NCBI RefSeq assembly: GCF_032714495.1
Contig: NZ_JAWDKB010000007.1
Coordinates: forward strand, 79,134 to 143,133
Source of the DNA: Methanorbis rubei
GTDB lineage: Archaea > Halobacteriota > Methanomicrobia > Methanomicrobiales > Methanocorpusculaceae
Direction: 5' to 3'
DNA: 64,000 bases
Position numbers and translations under genes: made by a program. Position 1 is the stretch's first letter; every line of letters begins with the position of its first letter. Below are positions 1 to 8,472 of the stretch, in pieces. The notes under the pieces were generated by a model. It was given only the letters and a program-made list of their open reading frames with translations. It made no database searches and was not told where the DNA came from.

Positions 1-133
1 CGTGACCAACATGCATTGCGCCGCTCGGGTAGGGGAATGCTACGTTGATGTAGAATTTTTCTTTGTCCTCAGACGGGTTTGACTCAAAGGCGGGAATCCA
101 AGTGGAACGGATCTCCTGCTCAATGTCATTCAT
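1..133 (-). CDS. leuS: Leucyl-tRNA synthetase, N-terminal fragment
   Basis: This is the first 44 or so codons of a minus-strand gene that runs off the left edge. The translation starts [12 protein letters not shown] and continues through [26 protein letters not shown] followed by H-V-G-H is the typical N-terminal block of LeuS, including the class I HIGH signature that binds ATP. The enzyme charges tRNA-Leu in the cytoplasm. The start is uncertain. ATG at 133 is used here, but a GGTGA ribosome-binding-like sequence lies further upstream in front of an in-frame TTG (frame [10 protein letters not shown]), so the protein may begin about nine codons earlier. Only the extreme 5' end is visible, so the editing and anticodon domains cannot be checked. 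Confidence 0.85.
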   Translation of the reverse strand, partial: MNDIEQEIRSTWIPAFESNPSEDKEKFYINVAFPYPSGAMHVGH

Positions 134-177
134 AACCAACTCTTTTGCCAAATTAATCACCTATGTTGTATGGTATT

Positions 178-2214
178 TTAGTCCACCGGACGAATTTTCA
201 GCTCCTCACCTGCTCCATAACGGCGGATCATTTCCATGGCGATGCTGCTGTTTCTTGCGAGGTGGATCTCGCCGCGTGCATCAACCGTTGCGGTGAACAG
301 GTACTCTTTGCCTGAGAAGAGGTCGACAATTTTGCCGCTGTACTCGGGGCATATGAGAGCGAGCTGTTTTTTCTCACTGCGAATCTTAAACGCACCCGTC
401 TGGTTTACAGTGGATGCGGCCGGGGTAGAGACTTCCCGTCCCGGCAGGTCGCTTAGTGGACGAACATCGATGCCGACACCGACTTTACTGACAACAGCTG
501 CAATGTTTTTGCCTGCTTTGCCGATTGCTGCGGGAACGTCGGTGTCTTCGATGTAGACTGCGGCTTTGGTGTCGTTGATCATCCGAACGATGATCTCGCC
601 TTCGGTGAAGCGTGCGATCTCTTTCTGAATCTCTTTTTCGAGGACGAGCCATGCAGGGTTGTCTTCGGTTACTTCATAGGTCGGCATTGAGTGGACCGGC
701 GGCGGTGTGTGATGTCCGTTGCCTTCGCTCTCGTCCTCGTCGTAGTCGTCATACTCGTCGTCAGAGATCTCCTTTACAGGAGTTGGTGGCGCTGCGGCTG
801 TCTTCGTCTGCTGTTTTGCAGATGATGCCGTTGTCGGCACGGCTTCTGCCGGGTGGACGCCTCCGCCTGAGGTGACGGTTACTTCGCCTTCGTAGCGGAA
901 GGCTTCTGCGGCAATTACGCCGGTGATGATGTTGGTGAACCGAACGATCGGTCTGACCTGCGGGTCGCCGATTCTTTCGAGTGCTGCCGGGACACCGAAA
1001 ACGGTGCTGACGCTGTAGAGGTCGGTGATGTCGCCTTCTTTGACGAAGACGACTGTTGCAACGATCTGCGGGATGAGGTTGAGGTCAACGAGGCTTGCGA
1101 GCCTGATGAGTGCGTCGGGTGCGCTTCGTGCGTGCAGTCCGCCGATTACGCGGATGCCGGAGAGTCTGAGGTCGGCAAAGACTGCAAGCTCTTCGGATCT
1201 GCGCATTTCGTCAAAGATGACGTAGTCGGGTCTGAGGAGGGTGAGCACTTCGCCGGTTGCGGCGATGCTGCCGTCCAGAGCTGCATACTGGGTGATCTTG
1301 TCCGGCACCATGAGGTCGCGGGGCGACTCGATGGTCTTGACGATGTAGTTTTCGCCGGAGAGGTAGGTTGCGATGTTCTGCTCAAGCGTGGATTTTCCTG
1401 ACCCCGGTGTTCCGACGATGAGCATTCCGCCGTTGCCGATATTCAGCCGTTCTTTGAGTGCTGCGGCATAGTTGTAGGAGTCAAAGGAGACTTCGCGGGT
1501 GGGTCTGACGATGGTTATTTCGATGCCGTCGGAGAACGGCGGGCGGGTGGTGGTGATCCGCATGGAGCCGATCTGTGACACGGTGACGCCCGGGAGTTCG
1601 GCTTCGACGAATCCATCAGGATGGCGTTTGGCGCGTTCGAGACATTCCTGAGCGATTGCCCGCAGTTCGTGTTCGCTTGACGGGGTTTCGCGGATGGTGA
1701 CGAGTCTTGATTCGCGGATGGTGCCTTTGCGTGCGTAGGGTGCGACGCGTTCTTTGAGATATACGGCGAAGGTGTTTTCGTCGAAGAACTCGTCGATTAA
1801 GAGCGGTGCAAAGTTGTTGGTGACTTCGGGCCGCAGGAAGATGACGTTGATGCCTTTTGCACGGGCGACTTCTGCCTGGACGTAGTCGCTGGTGATGAAG
1901 GTTGCTTTGTGGACGATTGCAACATCCCGGATCATGCTGTCAATCTCTCCCCCGCCGGCGAGTTTGACCTGATCGAGTCTCGGGCGCTGCCCGACATATT
2001 CCAGATTGATGAGTCCTTCTTCTTTGAGTTTGCAGAGTCTCTGTAGTTCTGCGAGACCTGAGAACCCTATTTCTCTTCCCTGATTGGCCTGTGCTTCGAG
2101 TTCGGCGAAGACGGCTTCGGGTATAATTATCGTTGCGCCACGATATTCGCCCTGTTCTATCAGGGCGGTGACGCGTCCGTCGATGACGACGCTTGTATCC
2201 GGTACGAGTATCAT
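178..2214 (-). CDS. PIN domain / secretion-type ATPase / KH domain protein
   Basis: A 678-residue archaeal three-part protein. Residues 1-130 form a PIN-type ribonuclease domain (VPDTSVVIDGR near the start, with further acidic residues in GGEIDSMIRD and ITSDY). Residues 240-420 are a PilT/VirB11-type ATPase with the Walker A motif GTPGSGKST near residue 268 and the acidic motif VIFDEMRRSEE. A low-complexity acidic linker (DDEYDDYDEDESEG) follows, then a KH RNA-binding domain near residue 590 (IGKAGKNI). The family is widespread in Euryarchaeota. PIN plus KH suggests ATP-driven RNA binding and cleavage or quality control, but its substrate is unknown to me. It lies between leuS and hisI on the same strand. 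Family membership is secure; the cellular role is inference. Confidence 0.88.
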   Translation of the reverse strand: MILVPDTSVVIDGRVTALIEQGEYRGATIIIPEAVFAELEAQANQGREIGFSGLAELQRLCKLKEEGLINLEYVGQRPRLDQVKLAGGGEIDSMIRDVAIVHKATFITSDYVQAEVARAKGINVIFLRPEVTNNFAPLLIDEFFDENTFAVYLKERVAPYARKGTIRESRLVTIRETPSSEHELRAIAQECLERAKRHPDGFVEAELPGVTVSQIGSMRITTTRPPFSDGIEITIVRPTREVSFDSYNYAAALKERLNIGNGGMLIVGTPGSGKSTLEQNIATYLSGENYIVKTIESPRDLMVPDKITQYAALDGSIAATGEVLTLLRPDYVIFDEMRRSEELAVFADLRLSGIRVIGGLHARSAPDALIRLASLVDLNLIPQIVATVVFVKEGDITDLYSVSTVFGVPAALERIGDPQVRPIVRFTNIITGVIAAEAFRYEGEVTVTSGGGVHPAEAVPTTASSAKQQTKTAAAPPTPVKEISDDEYDDYDEDESEGNGHHTPPPVHSMPTYEVTEDNPAWLVLEKEIQKEIARFTEGEIIVRMINDTKAAVYIEDTDVPAAIGKAGKNIAAVVSKVGVGIDVRPLSDLPGREVSTPAASTVNQTGAFKIRSEKKQLALICPEYSGKIVDLFSGKEYLFTATVDARGEIHLARNSSIAMEMIRRYGAGEELKIRPVD

Positions 2215-2261
2215 AAAAAATCTACCATTATTTATGGGTATCCAATAGAATATTAGGACTA

Positions 2262-2636
2262 CTATCTCTGGCTGTAGATCTGTTCAGGGTTTTTGAGTTT
2301 TGGAAGGAGAATGCTGCCGTTGATATTGCGGAAAAAACAGCTGAAGTACCCTTCGTGACACGCACAGCCGGTCTGTTCGACGAGGTAGAGGAGACAGTCT
2401 GCATCGCAGTCCACGCGGATTTCGATGATCTTTTGCAGGTGGCCGGACTCTTCGCCTTTCTTCCAGAGTCTGTTTCTGGAACGGCTGTAGTAGTGGGCAA
2501 AGCCGGTGCTCTGAGTGAGACTGACTGCTTCTTCGTTTGCATAGGCAAACATGAGGACGGTTTTGGTTGCTGCGTCTTGGACGATTACCGGTATGAGGCC
2601 GTCGGTGTAGGTGAGGGTAGGCAGAGGTTCTGGCAT
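2262..2636 (-). CDS. hisI: Phosphoribosyl-AMP cyclohydrolase
   Basis: A 124-residue protein, the usual length of stand-alone archaeal HisI, which opens the purine ring of phosphoribosyl-AMP in the third step of histidine biosynthesis. Diagnostic motifs are present: MFAYANEEA near residue 30, YYSRSRNRLWKKGEESGH near 49-66, the metal-binding DCDADCLLY near 77-85, and the zinc cysteines in TGCACHEG near 90-97. There is no fused HisE pyrophosphohydrolase domain. No other his gene is in the window, so the pathway genes are scattered. It lies about 50 bp from the PIN-ATPase gene and could be cotranscribed with it. Confidence 0.95.
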   Translation of the reverse strand: MPEPLPTLTYTDGLIPVIVQDAATKTVLMFAYANEEAVSLTQSTGFAHYYSRSRNRLWKKGEESGHLQKIIEIRVDCDADCLLYLVEQTGCACHEGYFSCFFRNINGSILLPKLKNPEQIYSQR

Positions 2637-2818
2637 GTTCTGTTGATTATATATTGGGGGTGAAGGGGATTAAGGGATTTCCTGAGATTTTGTGTGTGGT
2701 TACTCTAAACAAAACTAAAAATAAAAATCTCTCCTCCTTCACGTATCCCATACATCAGTATTACGAACCTCCTCCATTTTTCACACTTTTTTTAACCTCT
2801 CGCCGCCAATACACTATC
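2637..2818. other. Divergent intergenic region between hisI and cfbA
   Basis: This 180-bp stretch separates the minus-strand hisI from the plus-strand F430 cluster and must hold promoters for both. It contains GTGGTTACTCTAAACAAAAC at about 2695-2714. That is close to the right end of the MITE-like element at 45024-45246 (GTGGTTACTCCAAGCAAAAC), so it is probably a remnant of the same repeat family. A pyrimidine-rich AT stretch precedes cfbA. Confidence 0.5.
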
Positions 2819-3226
2819 ATGAGCAAAAATGGTCTCCTGCTTGTCGGCCACGGAAGCAGACTGCAGTACAATAAAGAACTCATCACCACGACCGCGCAGA
2901 TGATGGCGGATAAAACTGACAAATATCTGATAAAATCCTGTTTTATGGAAAACAGCGTCCCGACCGTTCCGGAAGGACTTGACGCAATGAGAAAAGAAGA
3001 CCTTGACCTCTTAGTCGTTGTTCCCCTGTTCCTTGCCAAAGGAATCCATGTTCTCCGCGACATCCCGGGCCTTCTCGGTCTTGAGAGCGGCTCAAACCGT
3101 GGTGTCTTCACACTCGACAGCGGCAAAGAGATTCCGGTCGTTTATGCAGAGCCCATCGGCATTGACCCGCTGCTTGCAGAGCTCATGCTGAAGAATGCCG
3201 AGAACGCCGTAGCAGCGCATCTCTAA
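2819..3226 (+). CDS. cfbA: Sirohydrochlorin nickelochelatase CfbA
   Basis: A 135-residue small CbiX-type chelatase that inserts Ni(II) into sirohydrochlorin, the first committed step to coenzyme F430, the cofactor of methyl-coenzyme M reductase. The N-terminus MSKNGLLLVGHGSR carries the active-site histidine motif, and KGIHVLRDIPG near residue 80 carries the second histidine region. The single-domain length fits the archaeal homodimeric enzyme rather than the two-domain bacterial CbiK/CbiX. The open frame extends further upstream, but the conserved N-terminus supports ATG at 2819. It is followed 6 bp later by cfbE and is the first gene of the F430 operon. Confidence 0.93.
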   Translation: MSKNGLLLVGHGSRLQYNKELITTTAQMMADKTDKYLIKSCFMENSVPTVPEGLDAMRKEDLDLLVVVPLFLAKGIHVLRDIPGLLGLESGSNRGVFTLDSGKEIPVVYAEPIGIDPLLAELMLKNAENAVAAHL

Positions 3227-3232
3227 ACATCT

Positions 3233-4408
3233 ATGCGGGTACTGGTCCTTGACACAATTCACGGCGGATCTGACATTGCCAAAGCCTTGCGGCTGCGCGG
3301 CGATGAAGTTGATGCGGTGGATGTGTATCGGGGAACAGGTTTTCCCGCCGACGCTGCGGCTGAGAAAACCTATGATCTGGTAACAGCTCCCGTGCATCTG
3401 AACCCTGCATATCCTCTTCTTGCAAAAGCAAAATGCCTCACGCATCATGAGATGGTGCAGGGTCTCGTGACTGCACCCGCAGTTTCCGTTGAGATCACCG
3501 GAGCCCGCGGCAAGACCACGACCGCGTTCGCTCTCGCCTCGTTGATGAAGGGTCGCGGTATTCTACATACAAGCAGCGGCACATTTGCATACCCTGAGAA
3601 AAAATTTCTCTGGAAAAAAAGCATCACGCCTGCGTCAGTCATTGATGCCTGCACTGCTGCAGAGAAGTGCGGTGCCGAGTGGCTGATTGCTGAGGAGTCA
3701 GCAGGCGTTGCAGGCTTTGGAAGGCTTGGAATTCTGACATCTGCGGACGACTATAAAATCGCCGCAGGGACGAAAAGTGCAGTCGCCGAAAAATGCAAAA
3801 GCCTTGAACGGTGCAAAACCGTCCTTGTGCCTGAAGGTGTTCCAACGATGCCTGAGTGGCATGTCACTGAGGAACTCGTCACCGTGTCTGCCGACACGCT
3901 TTCATGGGATGGCGGCGAGCTAATAAACCCGCTTCTCAGCCTTGCCGGATACCGCGCCGCACTCTCTGCCGCCGCCGCCGCCGGGCTTTTGCTCGGCCTG
4001 CCGGTGGAAAAACTCGCAGACTTCACCGCGCTTCCCGGCCGCATGTGTCTTCTTGAAGAGAAAGGGGTTGCTGTGCTTGACAATGCAAACAGCGGCACCA
4101 ATGCCGACAACACCATTGAAGCAGCAGCATATCTGCGGAAAATGCGCCCCGGCCTTCCGGTGACTCTTGTGATCGGCATGGAGCATCATGCGGTCTGCGA
4201 AGGATTTCCGGCATCTGAGATCGCTCGTGCAGTTGCGGGAGTTGCTCCCGCCCACACACTGCTGATTGCTGAGTCCGGCAGCGGCTCCGCCGCTGCTGCA
4301 ACTGCTGATGCCGTCTTCACAACGCTTGACGCCGCAAAATCCGCAGCGCTTGAGTTCGCCGAACAAACCGGAGGCTGTGTCCTCCTTGCCGCAAAAACAT
4401 GGAGATAA
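3233..4408 (+). CDS. cfbE: Coenzyme F430 synthase (Mur ligase family) CfbE
   Basis: A 391-residue Mur-ligase-like enzyme that catalyses the last F430 step, ATP-dependent closure of the cyclohexanone ring of 15,17(3)-seco-F430-17(3)-acid. The nucleotide-binding motif ITGARGKTTTAFALASL lies near residue 85, and the Mur-type central and C-terminal features include LDNANSGTNADNT near 283 and LVIGMEHH near 308. The N-terminal MRVLVLDTIHGG is typical of the methanogen family. Its 3' end overlaps the longest cfbD frame by 10 nt. Assignment rests on family motifs plus position in a cfb cluster. Confidence 0.9.
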   Translation: MRVLVLDTIHGGSDIAKALRLRGDEVDAVDVYRGTGFPADAAAEKTYDLVTAPVHLNPAYPLLAKAKCLTHHEMVQGLVTAPAVSVEITGARGKTTTAFALASLMKGRGILHTSSGTFAYPEKKFLWKKSITPASVIDACTAAEKCGAEWLIAEESAGVAGFGRLGILTSADDYKIAAGTKSAVAEKCKSLERCKTVLVPEGVPTMPEWHVTEELVTVSADTLSWDGGELINPLLSLAGYRAALSAAAAAGLLLGLPVEKLADFTALPGRMCLLEEKGVAVLDNANSGTNADNTIEAAAYLRKMRPGLPVTLVIGMEHHAVCEGFPASEIARAVAGVAPAHTLLIAESGSGSAAAATADAVFTTLDAAKSAALEFAEQTGGCVLLAAKTWR

Positions 4409-5478
4409 AAGAAATGAGATATGTTCAGCCCCGCCCGAGTTCGATTGTCGCAGCCCTCTACACGCTGCGGGACCTGGATGTTGACCTTGCCATTCTGCAC
4501 GGTCCGTCCGGCTGTTCCTTCAAGCATGCACGCCTGCTGGAAGAGGACGGCATCCGCGTTCTGACGACCTCCCTTGGAGACGAGGAGTTCATCTTCGGCG
4601 GCCAGAGACTGCTTGAGGATGTGCTTCGATACGCCGAAGAGGAGTTTGCACCAAAGAAGATAGCCGTCGTCGGCACCTGCGTATCCATGATCATCGGCGA
4701 GGATATGGAGGCGGCAATCGAAGCGTCCGGCATTGCAACGCCCGCAGTCGCGGTGGATATCCATGCAGGATTTCGCGAAAACATCGACGGAGTGATCGCA
4801 GCACTTGAACCGGCGGCTGCGGCAGGCTGGATCACTGCCGAAGAGCTTGACCGGCAGAGAACCGTTCTCGCTGCGGCAAACGCAACTGAGCGGGCACGCG
4901 GCGCTGCCTGCAAGACGTACATCGCACCCTCGCGGGGCGACTTAAAGCATGTCGCAGCAAAGGAACTCATCGCGCTTGCTAAGTCCGGCAAACGCGGCAT
5001 GGCGATCATGAATGCCAAAAAGGAGACCGCATACATGTTTGCCGACGAGCTGCTTGCGCTGCATGACGCGGTTCCTGACGCAGACATTCTCTACATTGCA
5101 AACCTTGAGGAACGCGGTCTGCCAAAAGTGCGGGGCGACGCATCCGCGATTCTTGCGCAGATGCGTGAGCGCGGGGTTGACCCTGAGCTGATCGGAGCAC
5201 TTGATGAGTACGGGGCAAACGGTCCTGCGATTGCCGCACGGATTGCCGAGGTCAAACCTGACTTTGTTTTACTTGTCGGCGTTCCACACGCGCTTACCCC
5301 TGAGTCTCTTTCCGGAATTACGGTGTTCTCGGTGACCAACGGCCCGCGACAGGTGGGGCCGCTGAAGGATCAGGGGCATGCACATGTGATGGTCGAGATC
5401 GACCTGCACCCGAAGACGCTTGGTGTGCATGAGATTGTGGAGAGCGAGTTCGGGGCGGTGCTGCGGAGTCTGGTATGA
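4399..5478 (+). CDS. cfbD: Ni-sirohydrochlorin a,c-diamide reductive cyclase, catalytic subunit CfbD
   Basis: A 359-residue homologue of the nitrogenase NifD/NifK fold. With the NifH-like reductase CfbC it carries out the six-electron reduction and ring cyclisation that forms seco-F430. Visible features are HGPSGCSFKHARLL near residue 34 with a cluster-ligand cysteine, VVGTCVSMIIGED near 94 with a second conserved cysteine, and the C-terminal HPKTLGVHEIVESEF. Two in-frame starts compete. ATG 4399 overlaps cfbE, whereas ATG 4414 (MRYVQPRPSS) has GGAG nine bases upstream and is the likelier true start. Its partner gene cfbC is not in this window. Confidence 0.92.
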   Translation: MEIKEMRYVQPRPSSIVAALYTLRDLDVDLAILHGPSGCSFKHARLLEEDGIRVLTTSLGDEEFIFGGQRLLEDVLRYAEEEFAPKKIAVVGTCVSMIIGEDMEAAIEASGIATPAVAVDIHAGFRENIDGVIAALEPAAAAGWITAEELDRQRTVLAAANATERARGAACKTYIAPSRGDLKHVAAKELIALAKSGKRGMAIMNAKKETAYMFADELLALHDAVPDADILYIANLEERGLPKVRGDASAILAQMRERGVDPELIGALDEYGANGPAIAARIAEVKPDFVLLVGVPHALTPESLSGITVFSVTNGPRQVGPLKDQGHAHVMVEIDLHPKTLGVHEIVESEFGAVLRSLV

Positions 5479-6836
5479 AGTCGCTGCTGATCTCAGGTGA
5501 CCGATCGGGTGCTGGAAAGACGAGCGTGACGCTCGCAATCGCAGGACTGCTTGCAAAGGAGTCTTCTGTGCAGACCTATAAGGTTGCGATGGATTACATC
5601 GATACTTCTTATCTTGCAGGAGTTACGGGGCGTCCCTGCTATAATCTTGACACGTTTGTGCAGACTCCGGAAGAAACCGCAGGGCTTTTTGCCTACGGTG
5701 CAAAAGGGGCAGAGTACGGGATTGTTGAAGGGGTCCGGGGTCTGTATGAGGGCGTTGATGCGCTGACTGATGTCGGGAGTACTGCATCGGTTGCGAAGCT
5801 GTTTGATCTGCCGGTTGTTCTGGTGGTGAATGCACGGAGTATTACGCGGAGCGCGGCTGCTCTCGTGAAGGGGTTTGCGGCGTTTGATCCTGATGTGCGG
5901 ATTTCAGGAGTGATTTTGAATAATGTGATGGGCGACCGCCATATCAGCAAGGCGAAGCAGGCGATTGAGCATTACTGTGGTATTCCTGTTCTGGGCGCGG
6001 TGCCGCGCCGGCCTGAGATGGAGCTTGCGATGCGGCATCTGGGTCTTGTTCCGTTTCGCGAAGGGTCTGATAACTCTGAATTTTTCGAGCGGATCGATTT
6101 TATTACGGATGTTATCGGGGAGTATGTGGATATGGACGCGGTCAGGTCGGTTGCAAAGGAGAGGTCCTTCCCTGAGAATGATGTCAGCCGGATGCTTTCT
6201 TCGGAGCCGGCGTCTGAGACGCGGATTGCGGTTGCGTATGATGAGGCGTTTAATTTCTATTACGGGGAGCTTGCGGCGGTTTTACGCAGTCTTGGTGCGG
6301 ATGTTGTGTATTTTAGTCCGATGCATGACCGGCTGCCGGACGCTGACGGATATATTTTCGGCGGCGGGTATCCTGAGCTGTTTTCAAAAGAGCTTGAGGC
6401 GAATGATTCGATGCGTGAGGCTGTGTTGGAGACTGCGGCAAATGATGTGCCGATGTACGCTGAGTGCGGGGGGTTGATGTATCTGACGCGGTCGCTTACG
6501 CTTGAACGCGGATGGCAGGGGCGGGAGAGCGAGCTTGCTGCTGAGATGTGCGGGGTGTTTGCGGGCGACACAAGGATGCCGGTTAAGAAGGCGCTTGGGT
6601 ATGTGGTCGGGACGGCAAACGTTGCGGGCAGAAGTTTTCCTATCCGGGGCCATGAGTTCCATTACAGCGGTGTTGTGATGGATGACTGCGTGAAATATGC
6701 ATACCGGCTTGACCGGGGTGTAGGTATTGCCAGCGGACGTGATGGTGCGATTGTGCATAAAACGCTTGGGTCATATGCGCATCTGATGCCGGTATCTTCT
6801 CGCGAGCTGCTTGGGAGTTTCTTTGATCTTGTGTGA
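5475..6836 (+). CDS. cfbB: Ni-sirohydrochlorin a,c-diamide synthase CfbB
   Basis: A 453-residue CbiA/cobyrinate a,c-diamide synthase homologue that amidates the a and c acetate side chains of Ni-sirohydrochlorin using glutamine and ATP. The N-terminal dethiobiotin-synthetase-like ATPase has the P-loop SGDRSGAGKTSVTLA at residues 5-19. The C-terminal class I glutamine amidotransferase domain has GGGYPELF near 297 and the nucleophile region YAECGGLMYL near 329. It overlaps cfbD by 4 nt (ATGA), which indicates translational coupling. The local cfbA-E-D-B order marks it as the F430 enzyme rather than the cobalamin CbiA. Confidence 0.92.
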   Translation: MKSLLISGDRSGAGKTSVTLAIAGLLAKESSVQTYKVAMDYIDTSYLAGVTGRPCYNLDTFVQTPEETAGLFAYGAKGAEYGIVEGVRGLYEGVDALTDVGSTASVAKLFDLPVVLVVNARSITRSAAALVKGFAAFDPDVRISGVILNNVMGDRHISKAKQAIEHYCGIPVLGAVPRRPEMELAMRHLGLVPFREGSDNSEFFERIDFITDVIGEYVDMDAVRSVAKERSFPENDVSRMLSSEPASETRIAVAYDEAFNFYYGELAAVLRSLGADVVYFSPMHDRLPDADGYIFGGGYPELFSKELEANDSMREAVLETAANDVPMYAECGGLMYLTRSLTLERGWQGRESELAAEMCGVFAGDTRMPVKKALGYVVGTANVAGRSFPIRGHEFHYSGVVMDDCVKYAYRLDRGVGIASGRDGAIVHKTLGSYAHLMPVSSRELLGSFFDLV

Positions 6837-6913
6837 TCTGCATTTTAGAGTCTCATCACATTCATTCACCACTTCAACAGTACACTTACGCCACAGCCAC
6901 AACAAAAAAAAGT

Positions 6914-7111
6914 TTAGAGCCGGAGCCTCTCCCGCTCCTTCTCCGGCATCCGCACCAGCGGCCTGCGCAGCCGGTGGTGATGCATCGCGGCCCTCACCGT
7001 TGCACGCGTGCACCCATTTCTTAAAGCGATCTCTTCGACCGTCATGCCATAAAACAACTGCCTCTTCAAAATTTTCCGGTCACACAGCCCCGGATGCTCA
7101 CGCCATACCAT
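6914..7111 (-). CDS. Small helix-turn-helix protein, last gene of an accessory operon
   Basis: A 65-residue basic protein (MVWREHPGLCDRKILKRQLF...) with a clear helix-turn-helix: GMTVEEIALRNGCTRATVRAAMHHH, followed by an arginine-rich tail. The open frame extends upstream, but ATG at 7111 is chosen because it overlaps the stop of the preceding cistron by 14 nt and gives a compact protein. This resembles HTH segments of small phage or plasmid DNA-binding proteins (recombination-directionality or terminase-small-subunit-like), but no family is recognised. It ends about 80 bp from the convergent end of cfbB. Confidence 0.55.
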   Translation of the reverse strand: MVWREHPGLCDRKILKRQLFYGMTVEEIALRNGCTRATVRAAMHHHRLRRPLVRMPEKERERLRL

Positions 7112-7616
7112 GCTCTTTCGCCTCCGCCGCCGTGATGATCTCAGGCCCCGCCACGCGTTCGCGTGCAACAACATACGGCCCTATCTCTTCAGGTGTCAAA
7201 ACCTTTCGAAGATCCGCAAGGTTCACGCGCTCATACTCTGTCACGCGGTCACCTGCGGCACTCTTTGCACACGCATACAGATATCCGCGTCCGAGGAACT
7301 TCTCGACATCACAGCTGCGCAGATGCACAACCTTCTGATGAATCTCAGGCAGTGCGTCACGCAGCTTTGCAACATTTACTTCGTAGACCGTCTTCGTCGG
7401 ATGGAAGATCCGGTACTCGGCGCTCTCGACATTTTCCGCACGAATAGTCTCGATATCCAGATGATACTGTTCGAGAAATCCGAAGTGGAAGCCTTCAAAC
7501 GCGTATGCAAGGTCGCGGCTGTGCAGTGCTGCCTCAAACGCGTCGTTTGGACGCGGGTGCAGTTGGGGTAACGTTGTTTTCAAAAAATGTTCGGTGTTAA
7601 AAGGGGTGTAGGTCAT
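7098..7616 (-). CDS. Uncharacterised 172-aa protein of accessory operon
   Basis: A 172-residue soluble protein (MTYTPFNTEHFLKTTLPQLH...) with no signal peptide, no membrane segment and no motif I recognise. The composition is normal and mixed, with aromatic and charged residues (FEGFHFGFLEQYHLDIETIR, VVHLRSCDVEKFLGRGYLY). Its start overlaps the stop of the 18-codon cistron upstream, and its stop overlaps the downstream HTH gene, so it is a genuine part of a translationally coupled operon. Company with RHH, zinc-ribbon and HTH proteins suggests a plasmid- or virus-derived DNA-processing module. Function unknown. Confidence 0.6.
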   Translation of the reverse strand: MTYTPFNTEHFLKTTLPQLHPRPNDAFEAALHSRDLAYAFEGFHFGFLEQYHLDIETIRAENVESAEYRIFHPTKTVYEVNVAKLRDALPEIHQKVVHLRSCDVEKFLGRGYLYACAKSAAGDRVTEYERVNLADLRKVLTPEEIGPYVVARERVAGPEIITAAEAKEHGMA

Positions 7617-7669
7617 GGGGAGTCCTGATTTTTGGGGAATTCTTTTCTGATTTCGGTACGTTCGGTCAT
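7613..7669 (-). CDS. 18-codon bridging cistron (MTERTEIRKEFPKNQDSP)
   Basis: A very short frame that fills the gap between two operon genes. Its ATG overlaps the stop of the zinc-ribbon gene by 4 nt (ATGA), and its TGA overlaps the ATG of the 172-aa gene by 3 nt (CATGA). It may only carry ribosomes between the two genes through termination-reinitiation, or it may encode a real peptide. The highly charged sequence (KxEF, RTEIRKE) resembles no known family. Chance cannot be excluded at this length, but both overlaps being in register is suggestive. Confidence 0.35.
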   Translation of the reverse strand: MTERTEIRKEFPKNQDSP

Positions 7670-7941
7670 ATGCATCCCTCCGCAGACTTTCTCTTCTCCT
7701 GCATGCGGAGACGAATCAGCTGTTTTGCTTCAGCTCTGCTGAGAACATACGTCGTGATCGTCCTCATCTCAGCCTGACTGACACGGATTGCCGTATCAGC
7801 ACGGCACGAAGGGCAGCGGAGCACAGGGGCATCAGCGTCAAGAGTGCCGGTGCCGGTGATCTCGCGAAGGATGAGTGAGAAGGAAGTGCCGCATGCGGGG
7901 CAACAGTAGGTATTTCCGAAATACCCATTGGATTCAGTCAT
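7666..7941 (-). CDS. Zinc-ribbon protein of accessory operon
   Basis: A 91-residue protein starting MTESNGYFGNTYCCPACGTSF. CxxC pairs at YCCPACG and LRCPSCRAD define a zinc ribbon of about 30 residues, followed by a basic helical tail (SRAEAKQLIRLRMQEKRK). The start at 7941 was chosen because ATG overlaps the stop of the upstream RHH gene by 8 nt. A longer in-frame extension exists but would lie inside that gene. Zinc ribbons of this kind occur in small archaeal viral and plasmid proteins and transcription regulators. Exact function unknown. Confidence 0.6.
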   Translation of the reverse strand: MTESNGYFGNTYCCPACGTSFSLILREITGTGTLDADAPVLRCPSCRADTAIRVSQAEMRTITTYVLSRAEAKQLIRLRMQEKRKSAEGCI

Positions 7942-8449
7942 CTGCTTCCTCCGGCTCAGGCATTTCATCCCGACTGAGGCACTCAACCTCCTGCCGCAAT
8001 TCGCGGTTCAGTTCTGCGCGGTGCTCGGCAAGCTGATCCGCATACGTCGTCTCATACGCCTGTATCCAGACCCGCATTTGTTCAATGGTAGGAATCCGGC
8101 CGAGGCGTTCGGTCATAGCACTCTGAAGTTCGGAAAAGAGCAGTTCGTACGCGGTCTGCGCGCCGCGGGAAGCGATCACCGGAAAGGCAAGCTCGCTTAG
8201 GATGTCAAAGTAGGTCTGCCACATCAAATCATGCGCGAGGGCTGCAGATCGTCTGGCTGCTATCCACTGAATGGTTGGAGGATCAAGGTCTCCGGTGATG
8301 TGGTGTTTGGCTGCATGGCAGCCGTAGAGAGTAACACGGGATACCGCAGTGTAGTAGGCACTTCGGCTCTGATATCCCATGTTTTTGACGAGTTTTCCCA
8401 GATTCTGGTACTCCTCGTCGGTGAGATTGGTGTAGGCATGGCGTTTCAT
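7934..8449 (-). CDS. RHH/MobC-like DNA-binding protein, first gene of accessory operon
   Basis: A 171-residue protein starting MKRHAYTNLTDEEYQNLGKLVKNMGYQSRSAYYTAVSR. The beta-strand then helix-GYQSRSAYY-helix pattern resembles ribbon-helix-helix regulators and MobC-type relaxosome accessory proteins. The remainder is helical and charged, with an acidic C-terminus. ATG 8449 gives the conserved-looking N-terminus; the open frame continues 35 codons upstream through a low-complexity RERERE stretch that looks untranslated. It heads the coupled minus-strand operon 6914-8449. It may autoregulate the operon, and the candidate TATA box lies about 125 bp upstream at 8571-8582. Confidence 0.6.
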   Translation of the reverse strand: MKRHAYTNLTDEEYQNLGKLVKNMGYQSRSAYYTAVSRVTLYGCHAAKHHITGDLDPPTIQWIAARRSAALAHDLMWQTYFDILSELAFPVIASRGAQTAYELLFSELQSAMTERLGRIPTIEQMRVWIQAYETTYADQLAEHRAELNRELRQEVECLSRDEMPEPEEADD

Positions 8450-8472
8450 GGCAAGGTTTTCCCTGAGGGGCG

